This document shows positions 34,778 to 44,087 of a stretch of DNA of 64,000 nt, in pieces. Origin of the DNA: Dehalococcoidia bacterium (GTDB lineage Bacteria; Chloroflexota; Dehalococcoidia; Lucifugimonadales; Lucifugimonadaceae); NCBI GenBank assembly GCA_022824185.1, contig JAJEAU010000003.1, positions 1-64,000 of the forward strand, read 5' to 3'. The position numbers and the translations under genes were made by a program. The first letter of the stretch is position 1. Every line of letters begins with the position of its first letter. The notes beneath the pieces were generated by a model. That model searched no databases, was not told the DNA's origin, and worked only from the letters and a program-made list of their open reading frames with translations.

Positions 34778-36961
34778 TTCAGCCCCCTGTTTTCGATCGG
34801 CGGGTGATCGCCCTTCGGGACTCGGCACCCTCGCCGCATCGTTGTTCAGTTGTCTGGCGGCATCGTTGCGCTCTCCGCCCCGAGATGCCTGTTGCGCTCT
34901 GTGATTCCGAGTCTTACGGCTGACGCGCCAGTTGTCAAGCGGATTTGGCGCGATTTGCAGAACGCGTGGATTTTGATCCGAATCGCGCGAATTGAAAACA
35001 CTCCGTTGCGACAGCGATGTCACGTTCCCTGATTCCGTCACTCAGAATGGGTGATCTTCGTCTCGTTCCATGAGATGCCATCAAATGTCGTCTAGTTCCA
35101 TGTGCAAACGCTGGACGCACCGAGGAGGATAGCAGGCACGGGTCCTGCGCATGGTGGTACGACGGAGGGTGAGACACGGATTCAAACCGTTCGAATCGGG
35201 ACCGAGAACAATTTCAGGCCCGCGAAATCGTACCTTGCAGGTGATGTCGGCTGGAAAAACTACCCCCCCGCGTCGAATCTCATGTCCTCGTCAATTTCTC
35301 GTCCGGGCGCCCTAGTGAATGGATCCCCGCACTGGGTCACGGCTGGTTACCCGGTTGGAAGTTGCGGGGGATTGCGATCACAATCCGAAATGTTTGGGAC
35401 TAGCGAGTTGCCTGTGATTTGTTGAAAGACATTTGAACTTCTCAAATCCTCGGGTAAGTCCTTTGATCCCGGCGTGGCCACGTTGCATTCGAATCCGGGT
35501 TCGGTGCCCAACTGTCTTAAACCGGATCCGAGGACCGCGCGGTCGGACAACCTCATCCATGGAATGTACCGTCCCAGACTCGTCCCTCTCGGCAAGCCAT
35601 CGACGACTCGAAGTCGTCTTCGAGGCTGCGATCGTCAATTTCGTCGCTCTTCCCGACGCGGGCCGCCCAGCGGCCGATCGATGACCGGATTTGGTCGCGC
35701 GGCGACTGGAAAAACGCAGCAGACGCGCCTGGGCTCGCATGCGCGGGCGCGGGCGGGTACGCGCGAGGAGGAATTTACAGCATTCCCACTTCTCAGCCAG
35801 TCGCGGCGTCGGGCATCGCGTCAGATCGCCCGCCAATCGTGTAGCGGCGATGCCGTCGCCGATCAGACTCGGAAAGACTAAACAAGGCATCATCCGATGT
35901 CTCTGCAGGCGAATGGTCTCGAACGCAAACTGCTCGAGTCGACGGACCTGTGGCTTCAGTTGTGTTCGGGACGATGGACAGCAGCACGGCGAAACTGTGC
36001 CAGATTATCGGGATCGATCGGCGCGTTGGTTGAAGCGGCTCCATCAACCACGATCCGGAATGCACAAAGCGACAGCCCAACCGGCTTGTTCAACTCCAAC
36101 GAAGTCAAGTCGCTGTCAAGTCGGCTCCGATAGTGCTGTCTCATCCATGGAGTTGCATGCCCCGAGACCCCTCGGGCTGCCGTTGCGCCTCACCCTCTGA
36201 GAACTGATGAAACTATGTGACACAACTTGCGGCATCGGGTTTTGGATCATGCCGATCAACTCGAAACTTCCAAGTTCCGATTTGGCTGGACAAGTGGGCG
36301 ACGACCCTGACCCACCAGTACCTTTAACGTTCCACCTGAGAAAGGGAACTCCGGCCAAGTCAAACAAGATCCTCTGGCCATCTTCCCTCATCTCGCCCTC
36401 ACCGATACGTCCTTAGGAGGGAAGTTGCGAGATTACGAACGATCGAGCCTGATATCCAGTCGGTTGCCGTGGCACTCTTGCCGAGAGGCTAGACGATTCA
36501 AGCCTCTGGCTCCCTCAGATTCGGCATGCCCGCGATACGAGGTCTTCGAGGAAACACAGTCGCGTCGTCTCGGTCTCGACTACGAATGAGATTCTTGGGT
36601 GCCAGATTCCATGTTGCCGGCGTCTCATCCCAACGCGGCGAGCGCGGCAAATACGAACCCTCGAATCCGCTGCAGCTTGTATCCATCGATTGCGGACGCG
36701 GATTCTGTACCGTCGATGGTCGTCGGGGCAGGAGGAGAACACTTCGAAAGCGGAAGATGCCGAACGCCGAGAGGTGTACACGCCCTGAGAAGGGTCACTC
36801 GTTTCGAAATTCGATAACGTCAGCTCGAACTTGGAAGGCGTACATGGCGAAGCTGAAGTGATAATCATTTGACCAATCGCGAGATCCAAAGCCATGAATA
36901 AGAAATTGTGGCTCCGCAGACAGTATCGAGCAGCGTTTCTACCCATGAAATGAGGATTCAG
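34778..36961. other. About 2.2 kb decayed, low-coding island sequence
   Basis: No gene is supported with confidence. Minus-strand frames at 36116-36391 (starting MREDGQRILFDLAGVPF, after a weak GAGGG) and 36498-36686 (ending DDATVFPRRPRIAGMPNLRE) are slightly protein-like and may be gene remnants. At 35158-35192 the sequence GACGGAGGGTGAGACACGGA followed by TTCAAACC loosely resembles the tRNA-Ser 3' end and could be another old attachment scar. Confidence 0.4.
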
Positions 36962-38131
36962 CTAGTCGTTCAGATAAGCGGACCAATCCTGCATGACTTT
37001 CCGCCTCTGCCGGAAAAGGTCACTGCGGAAATACGCCCCTTCGACACCTCTTACTGTGTGCGCCAACGCAGCCTCCGCGATCTCCCTTGGTTTCCCCGTC
37101 TCGGCACACCAGTCCCGAAAAGAGCTTCTGAAGCCGTGCGGAACCGCGTCGACTCCCAACTCCCTCAGAAGCTTGCTCATCGTCGAATCGGACAGCGCGC
37201 GTTCAGTTGGCGATGGGAACACGAGGCCGGAACCGCCGTACTTGAACTCGGCGTCGCTCAGCACCCTTAGAGCCATGTCGCTCAATGGGACGCGGTGTTC
37301 GCGGGACGCCTTCATCCGACTCGGCGGGATTGTCCAAGTTTGGGCGTCCAGATCGAACTCGTCCCAAACTGCCGCCCGGACCTCGCCGGATCGCGTCGCG
37401 GTCAGAACCATCAACTCGAAACACAGCTTGGTGGCAGGCCACGCCTTTTCGCTTTCCCGGACGCGTTCGATCGCGCCTCGAACCTCCGAATGATGCAATG
37501 CCCTTTGGCGACGCCGAGTGCCGGAGTTTTTGGGCAGCACGGCGTTGAGCGCTTCGCCCGCGGGATTGTCTCTCCTGAACCCTGCAGCCACCGACCAGTC
37601 CATGATCGCCGAGATGCGCTGCTTCACCCGGCGCGCCGTCTCCGGTTTCTCGTGCCAGATAGGCGTCAGCACCTTCAACACGTCCGATGTCTTGATTTCG
37701 GACACTTCCAGCCGTCCTAGCCGCGGCACGACATAATCGCGCAGACTCGCGCGCCACTGCCCCGCGCTCTTGCCACCGTCTCGCCAGCTCCCAGACTTGA
37801 GTTCGATCACAGAATCTGCCGCATCGACGAAAGTGGGTACGGCTGGTGTGGCGCGGTCAGCGCGTGGGTCTCCTCCTTCCACGACCGTTCGTGCGTTTTT
37901 GAGCGCCGCGGATCGAGCGCTCGCAAGGCTTACAACAGGATACGCACCCAACCCCACATTGGTCCGGCGTCCGCGGATCCACAGACGCTGCGACCACGAT
38001 TTGACAACCCCGCCATCAACGCGCGGCTTAACCAGCAGACTCAGACCGTGGCCGCCGCGACCATCGCCGTATCGACCAGGCTCGTTGATCGATTTGACAA
38101 AAGCAGCGGATAGACGCTTAGGACGTTCCAT
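36962..38131 (-). CDS. int: Tyrosine recombinase, P4-type integrase
   Basis: 389 residues. N-terminal DUF4102 arm-binding domain (GHGLSLLVKPRVDGGVVKSW, then RTNVGLGAYPVVSLASAR), core-binding domain, then the catalytic domain: Arg in LTATRSGEVRAAVWDEF, Lys in RMKASREHRVPL, HGFRSSFRDW (HxxR), LAHT and the nucleophile Tyr in GAYFRSDLF. It integrates the island into the adjacent tRNA-Ser gene, whose 3' end faces it 150 bases away. All key residues are present, so the enzyme may be active. Confidence 0.93.
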   Translation of the reverse strand: MERPKRLSAAFVKSINEPGRYGDGRGGHGLSLLVKPRVDGGVVKSWSQRLWIRGRRTNVGLGAYPVVSLASARSAALKNARTVVEGGDPRADRATPAVPTFVDAADSVIELKSGSWRDGGKSAGQWRASLRDYVVPRLGRLEVSEIKTSDVLKVLTPIWHEKPETARRVKQRISAIMDWSVAAGFRRDNPAGEALNAVLPKNSGTRRRQRALHHSEVRGAIERVRESEKAWPATKLCFELMVLTATRSGEVRAAVWDEFDLDAQTWTIPPSRMKASREHRVPLSDMALRVLSDAEFKYGGSGLVFPSPTERALSDSTMSKLLRELGVDAVPHGFRSSFRDWCAETGKPREIAEAALAHTVRGVEGAYFRSDLFRQRRKVMQDWSAYLND

Positions 38132-38140
38132 GGATTAATG

Positions 38141-38163
38141 TTATCACACTCGTTATCACAACA
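38141..38163. other. Paired GTTATCAC sites next to the integrase start
   Basis: GTTATCACACTCGTTATCAC AAC: two copies of GTTATCAC separated by four bases, just upstream of the integrase ATG. Similar pairs are inside the repeats at 9732 and (degenerate) 33054. They may be integrase arm-type or excisionase sites. Confidence 0.5.
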
Positions 38164-38284
38164 TAAACTTAGTGTTGTGAGATTTCGTGATGTTTCATGA
38201 CGTACCACAACTCGATGAATAAACTATATCTCAGGGCATTGTGGTGATTGCCGACACTTCTTACACCCACATGAAACCAAGGTA

Positions 38285-38374
38285 TGGCGGAGGGGACAGG
38301 ATTCGAACCTGCGGTCACCGTTAGGTGACACTGGTTTTCAAAACCAGCGCATTAAACCGCTCTGCCACCCCTCC
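38285..38374 (-). tRNA. tRNA-Ser(UGA)
   Basis: Reverse strand reads GGAGGGGTGGCAGAGCGGTT...CTGGT-TTTGAAA-ACCAG (anticodon TGA), a long variable arm TGTCACCTAACGGTGAC, T arm CAGGTTCGAATCCTG and acceptor TCCCCTCC with discriminator G and an encoded CCA. It is 90 nt, as expected for a class II Ser tRNA. It is the island's integration target. Confidence 0.96.
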
Positions 38375-38431
38375 GTATGCGACGTGTCAGGGTCCAATGG
38401 TCTAGTTTCGATTCTAAACGTGGGGTTTTAT

Positions 38432-38470
38432 GAACTAGGATGTCAAGGATTAGGAAGGATGGGAAGGATG
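38432..38470 (+). repeat. GAACTAGG purine-rich intergenic motif, copy 2
   Basis: GAACTAGGATGTCAAGGATTAGGAAGGATGGGAAGG; related to 493 and 41983. It is upstream of the ubiA-like gene. Confidence 0.4.
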
Positions 38471-38507
38471 TTTAGTATGCCGATCCCTTTTCTTACCATT
38501 GGGGATT

Positions 38508-39530
38508 GTGAACGCTTCTGAAGAGCAGGATTTGTTGACCGAAGGTCGGCGTCGGCGGTCTTTGTTGGGCGCGCTGATAAGTGGGATGCGGCCATTGCAG
38601 GCACCGAAGAACGGCTTGGTGTTGGTGCCGCTGGTCTTTTCGGTAAACATCTGGTTCGCGGTGGACGATTTTGGGGGGATGCTGGAGATCGTGATGCGAG
38701 CGGTCGGTGCGGCGGTGGCGTTCACGTTGTTGTCGGGCGCGGTCTACATGGTGAACGATCTTGCGGATGTCGAGCGGGATCGGGTGCACCCGGTTAAGAG
38801 GAATCGAGCGATCGCTTCGGGCGATCTACCAGTGATGGCGGCGGTGATTTCGGCGGTGGTATTCGTCTTGTTGGCGGCGGCGATTTCGGTCTTGATCTCC
38901 GTTCCTCTGCTGTTGGTTTCGTTGGGATACCTGGTATTGAACCTCGTCTATACCTTCAAACTGAAGCACGTCGCGATATTGGATGTGATGTCCGTTGCGG
39001 CTGGGTTCGTGTTGCGGGCATACGCCGGATACGTGGCGATCGGCGGCCCAGTCCCCGGCTTCGAAAACGGAGTGCCCGGCGTAGACATCGACGTCTCGCC
39101 GTGGTTCTACATAATGACGGCGCTGGGTTCGTTGCTGATCGCGTTGGGCAAGCGCCGCGCCGAATTGACCACCGCAGGCGAAGCGGCATCGAAGCAGCGG
39201 GGCATACTCGGCGAATACACCCGCGAGTTCATCGATGCGCTGATCATGAGCACCGCCACGCTCGCGATCTTCACTTACGCCCTCTACGCCATCGACCTCG
39301 GCGACACCGGGGCAAACGTCCCTGCCGACAACACGATGATGGTGACTATACCGTTCGTTGCCTACGGTATCTACCGATATCTCTATCTGCTCTACGTGAA
39401 AGGCGAAGGCGAAGCACCGGAGATTGTCCTGCTCCGAGACCGCCCGTCCCTGATCAACGGCTTCTTGTGGCTGGCCGTCGCATCAACGATACTGTTGGTA
39501 CATACCATCGGGACCGCGAATGGCGGTTGA
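38508..39530 (+). CDS. UbiA-family prenyltransferase, decaprenyl-phosphate phosphoribosyltransferase-like
   Basis: About 340 residues. I prefer GTG 38508, with GGGG three bases upstream, over TTG 38499. Eight or so membrane helices. The first acidic motif NDLADVERDRVHPVKRNRAIASG is the form seen in decaprenylphosphoryl-5-phosphoribose synthases, which move phosphoribose onto a polyprenyl phosphate for arabinan-type cell-wall precursors. The second conserved region (LGKRRAELT) follows WFYIMTALGSLLIA. The product is inferred from motif type; other UbiA substrates are possible. Confidence 0.8.
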   Translation: MNASEEQDLLTEGRRRRSLLGALISGMRPLQAPKNGLVLVPLVFSVNIWFAVDDFGGMLEIVMRAVGAAVAFTLLSGAVYMVNDLADVERDRVHPVKRNRAIASGDLPVMAAVISAVVFVLLAAAISVLISVPLLLVSLGYLVLNLVYTFKLKHVAILDVMSVAAGFVLRAYAGYVAIGGPVPGFENGVPGVDIDVSPWFYIMTALGSLLIALGKRRAELTTAGEAASKQRGILGEYTREFIDALIMSTATLAIFTYALYAIDLGDTGANVPADNTMMVTIPFVAYGIYRYLYLLYVKGEGEAPEIVLLRDRPSLINGFLWLAVASTILLVHTIGTANGG

Positions 39531-39569
39531 AACTGACGCTGACCTGCGCCGAATCCAGGAGACAAGGCA

Positions 39570-39869
39570 ATGACCAAACTGAATGATGCCGAAGTTGCGG
39601 ATCTATTGTCTGCATTGACGGACTGGGAGTTGGACGAAGCGTCGGGAGCGATAGTGCGGAATCTCGAGTTTCCGACTTTCGAGGATGCGATCCAGTTCGT
39701 CAATCGAGTGGCGATGGACGCGGATGATCACGATCATCACCCGGATATCGATATCAGGTACCGGCGCATCAGGATCGCATTGATCTCCCACGACGTAGGC
39801 GGATTGACCAAGCGCGACAGCAGGATGGCGCGGCTGGTTGACGAGCAGGTGAAGCGGTCTGGGATTTAG
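39570..39869 (+). CDS. Pterin-4a-carbinolamine dehydratase family protein
   Basis: 99 residues. The signature NRVAMDADDHDHHPDIDIRY and ALISHDVGGLTKRD contains the catalytic His pair and the following Asp. This enzyme recycles tetrahydropterin after aromatic hydroxylases. No such hydroxylase is near; the gene follows the ubiA-like gene by about 40 bases and may be in its operon. Full family length. Confidence 0.9.
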   Translation: MTKLNDAEVADLLSALTDWELDEASGAIVRNLEFPTFEDAIQFVNRVAMDADDHDHHPDIDIRYRRIRIALISHDVGGLTKRDSRMARLVDEQVKRSGI

Positions 39870-39918
39870 GGTGCATTAAAGTCGGCCGCCTAACCGACCA
39901 AAGAGAGACATTACGCAA

Positions 39919-40902
39919 GTGTCGGGTTTGACCAAACAGCAACTCGAACATTTTGAACACTTCGGGTTCGTAACGGCTGAACAGGTCCTCGATCCCGAAA
40001 CCGTCATCGACCCCGTAATCGATGAATACGCCGGCGTCCTCGAAAACCTCGCCGACAAGTTGCTCGCCGAAGGCAAGATCACCTCGAGATACGAGAATCT
40101 GGATTTCGGCGATCGGGTTACACAGATCTACGCCGAATCGAGTGAGGTGCACAACAAATACTTCGACTTCACGCTGTCGACTGCGAATGTCACCCACGAC
40201 ACGCCGTTCTGGGTAGGCCCAGCCGTCTTCAACGCTTTGACGGCACCCAGCCTCCTCGACGCGGTGGAGTCTTTGATCGGCCCCTAAATCTATTCGAACC
40301 CCGTGCAGCACGTCCGGATCAAAGTGCCCGAAAAGGATGCTCCGCGAGACGATGAGGGAAATGTGATCTACGGTGCTGCCCCTTGGCATCAGGACGCAGG
40401 GGTCGTGAACCCGGAAGCGGATGAAACGGATATCGTCACGGTGTGGTTTCCGCTGATGGACACCGATGAGGAGAACGGCTGTCTGCAGGTCGTGCCGGGA
40501 TCGCATCGCGGCGAGGATATGCTGACCCACTGTCCCGGCGGGAAGGATGTGCAGGGCAATTTGTTAATTCCAGAGAGCGAATTCGAGGTCGGAAAGGCCG
40601 CGGCTGTGCCGTTGAAGAAGGGTGATGCGATGTTCTTCTCGAAATACACGGTGCATTCGTCGTTCCCGAACAATAGCGATCGGATACGGTGGAGTTTCGA
40701 TCTGCGTTACCACCCCGTAGGACAGCCGACGGGACGGTCGTTCTTGCCGGGATTTGTGGCGCGCAGTCGAAGCAATCCCGAGTCGGAGCTGCGAGATGCG
40801 GCGAAGTGGCGTGAGATGTGGGAGGATGCCCGCGCCGCATTGGCAGAGAGCAACGAACCGATCTTCTACCGATGGGACGGCAGCGAGGCGGTGTGTGCTT
40901 GA
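39919..40902 (+). pseudogene. PhyH-family dioxygenase, tandem copy 1, nonsense-disrupted
   Basis: GTG start (MSGLTKQQLEHFEHFGFVTA). At 40285-40287 a TAA replaces the Glu that all three downstream paralogs have (VESLIGP-stop-IYSNPVQHVRIKVPE versus FIGPEIYSNP), a GAA to TAA change. The frame continues intact to 40902 with WHQD, VPGSHRGEDM and VHSSFPN. Read through, it is 327 residues, identical in length to the other copies. As written it makes only the first 122 residues without the iron site. An assembly error is possible. Confidence 0.85.
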
Positions 40903-41000
40903 TCTAGGGGGTTTTGGAGGGTGAGGAGTTTAAGGATGGCGGTTGTTGGCGTTATGATTCGTGGCCAGAGAACTGTAACGATGTATGGAGCCGTCGCATC

Positions 41001-41984
41001 ATGCCTGGAATGACTAAGGAGCAACTCGACCGTTTCGAGCACTATGGGTTCGTGACTGCCGAGCAGGTCATCGATCCCGATGGCGTTATCGATCCGGTCA
41101 TGGAGGAGTATGCGGGTGTGTTGGACGCTTTGGCCGATGAGTTGTACGTGGACGGGAAGATAAGTTCGAGGTACGACGATCTTGAGTTCGGGGATCGGGT
41201 GACGCAGATCTACGAGGAGTCGGACGAGGTTTATAACGGATACTTCGACTTTTCTCTGCCACAGGGAGGAATCAAGGAGGACACACCGTTTTGGGCTGGC
41301 CCGGCTGTCTTCGATGCGCTGACCGCTCCGGGACTGCTCGATGCGGTCGAGTCGTTTATCGGGCCAGAAATCTATTCCAACCCCGTGCAGCATGTTCGGA
41401 TCAAGGTGCCGGAGGATCGAGCGCCGCGCGACGAGGTGGGTCGGGTCAAATTTGGCGTGACGCCTTGGCATCAGGACGCGGGTGTGGTGAACCCCGATGC
41501 AGATGAATCGGACATCTTGACAGTCTGGTTCCCTTTGATGGACGCCGACGAGGAGAACGGTTGTCTGCAGGTCGTACCCGGCTCGCACCGGTCGGATCTG
41601 ATGACTCACTGTCCGGGATTGAAGAGTTCGTCGCCTTCTGGTTTGCAGATACCAGAGTCGGAGTTTGAGGTAGGCAAAGCTCAAGCGGTGCCGTTGAAGA
41701 AGGGCGATGTGCTGTTCATGACGAAATTCACCGTCCATTCCTCGCTGCCAAATAACAGCGACCGCATCAGGTGGAGTTTCGACTTGCGGTACAACCCGAT
41801 TGGTCAGTCGACAGGACGGACGAGTTTCCCGGGGTTTGTGGCGAGAAGTCGAAGTCATCCGGACAGCGAACTGCACGATCCGGTCGTGTGGAACGAGATG
41901 TGGACCGCGGCGCGGGATTCTCTGGCGAAAGGCGAAGAACCGGCGTTTAACCGTTGGGATGGGTCTGATCCGGTCTGCGCTTGA
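41001..41984 (+). CDS. PhyH-family dioxygenase, tandem copy 2
   Basis: 327 residues from the ATG giving MPGMTKEQLDRFEHYGF (the track start is 29 residues too early). Fe(II)/2-oxoglutarate oxygenase: PWHQDAGVVNPDAD supplies His and Asp (HxD), FTVHSSLPNNSDRIRWSFDLRYN supplies the distal His and the Arg, GCLQVVPGSHRSDLM is the PhyH signature. The family hydroxylates lipid or other carbon positions next to activated carboxyl groups; the substrate is unknown. The 98 bases upstream resemble the spacer before copy 3. Confidence 0.85.
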   Translation: MPGMTKEQLDRFEHYGFVTAEQVIDPDGVIDPVMEEYAGVLDALADELYVDGKISSRYDDLEFGDRVTQIYEESDEVYNGYFDFSLPQGGIKEDTPFWAGPAVFDALTAPGLLDAVESFIGPEIYSNPVQHVRIKVPEDRAPRDEVGRVKFGVTPWHQDAGVVNPDADESDILTVWFPLMDADEENGCLQVVPGSHRSDLMTHCPGLKSSSPSGLQIPESEFEVGKAQAVPLKKGDVLFMTKFTVHSSLPNNSDRIRWSFDLRYNPIGQSTGRTSFPGFVARSRSHPDSELHDPVVWNEMWTAARDSLAKGEEPAFNRWDGSDPVCA

Positions 41985-42010
41985 ACTAGGAGGATAAGGA
42001 AGGGGAAGGT
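41983..42010 (+). repeat. GAACTAGG purine-rich intergenic motif, copy 3
   Basis: GAACTAGGAGGATAAGGAAG GGGAAGG overlaps the stop of PhyH copy 2. See the entries at 493 and 38432. Confidence 0.4.
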
Positions 42011-42083
42011 AGTTAAGTGAGGCGATGGTTGGCGTTATCATTCTTACCTAAGATTCTGCAACGACGGATGGAGCCACCAAATC

Positions 42084-43067
42084 ATGTCTGGGATGACAAA
42101 GGAACAACTCGAACATTTCGAGCATTTTGGGTTTGTAACTGCTGAGCAAGTATTGGATCCTGAAGGGGTAATCGACCCGGTCATCGAGGAATATGCAGGG
42201 GTGCTGGATAGTCTGGCGGATGAGCTCTACGAGGAGGGGAAGATCAGCTCCAAATACGAGGATTTGGAGTTCGGTGAGCGGGTCACGCAAATCTACGCCG
42301 AGTCGGACGAGGTCTACAACGGCTATTTCGACTTTTCACTGCCTCAGGGCGGGATAACAGAGGACACTCCATTCTGGGCCGGTCCGGCGGTTTTCAACGC
42401 GTTGACCGCGCCGAGTCTATTGGATGCGGTCGAGTCGTTTATCGGACCAGAGGTCTACTCGAATCCGGTGCAACACGTGCGCATCAAGGTGCCGGAGAGT
42501 CGAGCGCCTCGGGATGAGAAGGGGCATGTGAAGTTCGGGATCACGCCGTGGCACCAAGATCAAGGCGTGGTGAATCCTGATGCGGACGAGACACAGATGT
42601 TGACGGTGTGGTTCCCGCTGATGGATGCCGACGTAGAGAACGGATGCCTGTCCGTAGTGCCGGGTTCGCATAAGAACGATCTGTTGACGCACTGTCCGGG
42701 TTTCGACAACGGGTTGCAGTCGGGACTGCAGATCCCGGAATCGGAGTTCGAGGTCGGCAAGGCTCAGGCCGTGCCGCTCAAAAAGGGCGACGCGCTGTTC
42801 ATGACCAAATTCACCGTGCACTCCTCGCTCCCGAACAACAGCGACCGAATCCGCTGGAGCTTCGACCTTCGATACAACCCGACCGGGCAGTCTACAGGTC
42901 GGACCAGCTTTCCAGGTTTCGTCGCTCGCAGCAAGAGCAACCCTGACAGCGAATTGCACGACCCGGCGATCTGGAATGAGCTATGGACCGATGCCAGAGA
43001 TTCACTGGCCAAAGGCAATCAACCGTCGTTCAACCGATGGGATGGTAGCGAACCCGCCTGCGCATAG
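42084..43067 (+). CDS. PhyH-family dioxygenase, tandem copy 3
   Basis: 327 residues. Iron ligands: H157 and D159 in TPWHQDQG, and H246 in FTVHSSLPN; the 2-oxoglutarate Arg is in RIRWSFDLRYNPTGQ. The sequence is clearly orthologous in layout to copies 2 and 4. The spacer before it (GTTGGCGTTAT...AACGA.GATGGAGCC..ATC then ATG) is shared with copy 2, so both carry duplicated upstream signals. It overlaps none of its neighbours; copy 4 follows after 11 bases. Confidence 0.85.
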   Translation: MSGMTKEQLEHFEHFGFVTAEQVLDPEGVIDPVIEEYAGVLDSLADELYEEGKISSKYEDLEFGERVTQIYAESDEVYNGYFDFSLPQGGITEDTPFWAGPAVFNALTAPSLLDAVESFIGPEVYSNPVQHVRIKVPESRAPRDEKGHVKFGITPWHQDQGVVNPDADETQMLTVWFPLMDADVENGCLSVVPGSHKNDLLTHCPGFDNGLQSGLQIPESEFEVGKAQAVPLKKGDALFMTKFTVHSSLPNNSDRIRWSFDLRYNPTGQSTGRTSFPGFVARSKSNPDSELHDPAIWNELWTDARDSLAKGNQPSFNRWDGSEPACA

Positions 43068-43078
43068 GAGGGCAAATC

Positions 43079-44062
43079 ATGCCTGCAATGACCAATGAAC
43101 AGCTCGAGCACTTCGAGTATTTCGGGTTTGTGACGGCAGAGGGCGTGATTGACCCCGAGAGGGTGATCGACCCGGTCGTCGACGAGTATGCGGGGGTGTT
43201 GGACACTCTGGCGGACGAGCTTTACGAACAAGGGAAGATCAGCTCACGGCACGACGATCTGGAGTTCGGGGAGCGGATGGTTCAGGTCTATGAGGAGTCG
43301 GATGAGATCCATCAGCAGTATTTCGACTTCTCACTGCCGCAAAAAGGGGTCACGGAAGACACGCCGTTCTGGGCGGGTCCGGCGGTATTCAATGCCATGA
43401 CGTCGCCCGATCTGCTCGACGCAGTCGAGTCGTTCATAGGGCCAGAGATCTACTCGAACCCCGTCCAGCACATCCGCATAAAGATCCCCGAGAGCCGTTC
43501 GCCACGCGATCACCTCGGTCGGGTCAAGTTCGGCGTTACCCCATGGCATCAGGACATGGGAGTCGTCACGCCCGACGCGGACGATTCGTTCATACTCACG
43601 GTCTGGTATCCGCTAATGGACGCGAACGAAGAGAACGGTTGCTTGCAGGTCATTCCGGGATCGCACCGCGACGAGGAATTGTTGCTGCATTGCCCGGGCG
43701 GCAAGAAGGTGCTCGGCAGTTTGCACGTGCCGGAGAGCGAGTTCGAGGTAGGGAAAGCCGTGCCGGTGCCGCTCAAAAAGGGCGACGCCCTCTTCATGAC
43801 GAAGTACACGATCCATTCATCGTTGCCAAACATAAGTGATCGTGTCCGATTCAGCATGGATCTGAGGTACAACCCGGTCGGACAGTCTACAGGTCGGACC
43901 AGCTTCCCAGGTTTCGTGGCCAGGAGCCGCAGCAATCCGGAGAATGAGCTGCGTGATCCGGCAACCTGGAACCAGATGTGGACCGAAACTCGGGACAGAT
44001 TGGCAGTAAACGACGACGCTTGGTTCAACCGCTGGGACGGAACAGATCCGCTCTGCGCGTGA
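43079..44062 (+). CDS. PhyH-family dioxygenase, tandem copy 4
   Basis: 327 residues; GGAGGGCAAATC precedes the ATG. Motifs: TPWHQDMGVVTPDADDS, GCLQVIPGSHRDEELL, YTIHSSLPNISDRVRFSMDLRYN. This is the most diverged copy (IHQQYFDFSLPQKG, RIKIPESRSPRDH), which suggests a different substrate range. The 11-base spacing puts it in one transcript with copy 3. Confidence 0.85.
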   Translation: MPAMTNEQLEHFEYFGFVTAEGVIDPERVIDPVVDEYAGVLDTLADELYEQGKISSRHDDLEFGERMVQVYEESDEIHQQYFDFSLPQKGVTEDTPFWAGPAVFNAMTSPDLLDAVESFIGPEIYSNPVQHIRIKIPESRSPRDHLGRVKFGVTPWHQDMGVVTPDADDSFILTVWYPLMDANEENGCLQVIPGSHRDEELLLHCPGGKKVLGSLHVPESEFEVGKAVPVPLKKGDALFMTKYTIHSSLPNISDRVRFSMDLRYNPVGQSTGRTSFPGFVARSRSNPENELRDPATWNQMWTETRDRLAVNDDAWFNRWDGTDPLCA

Positions 44063-44087
44063 ACGTTGAACTCGTCGCGTCATCGAC

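Noticed and set aside
35158-35192. Second tRNA gene or attachment site (GGAGGGTGAGACACGGATTC)
   Set aside because: Resembles the 3' end of tRNA-Ser but needs four inserted bases and lacks the rest of a cloverleaf; kept only as a weak remark.
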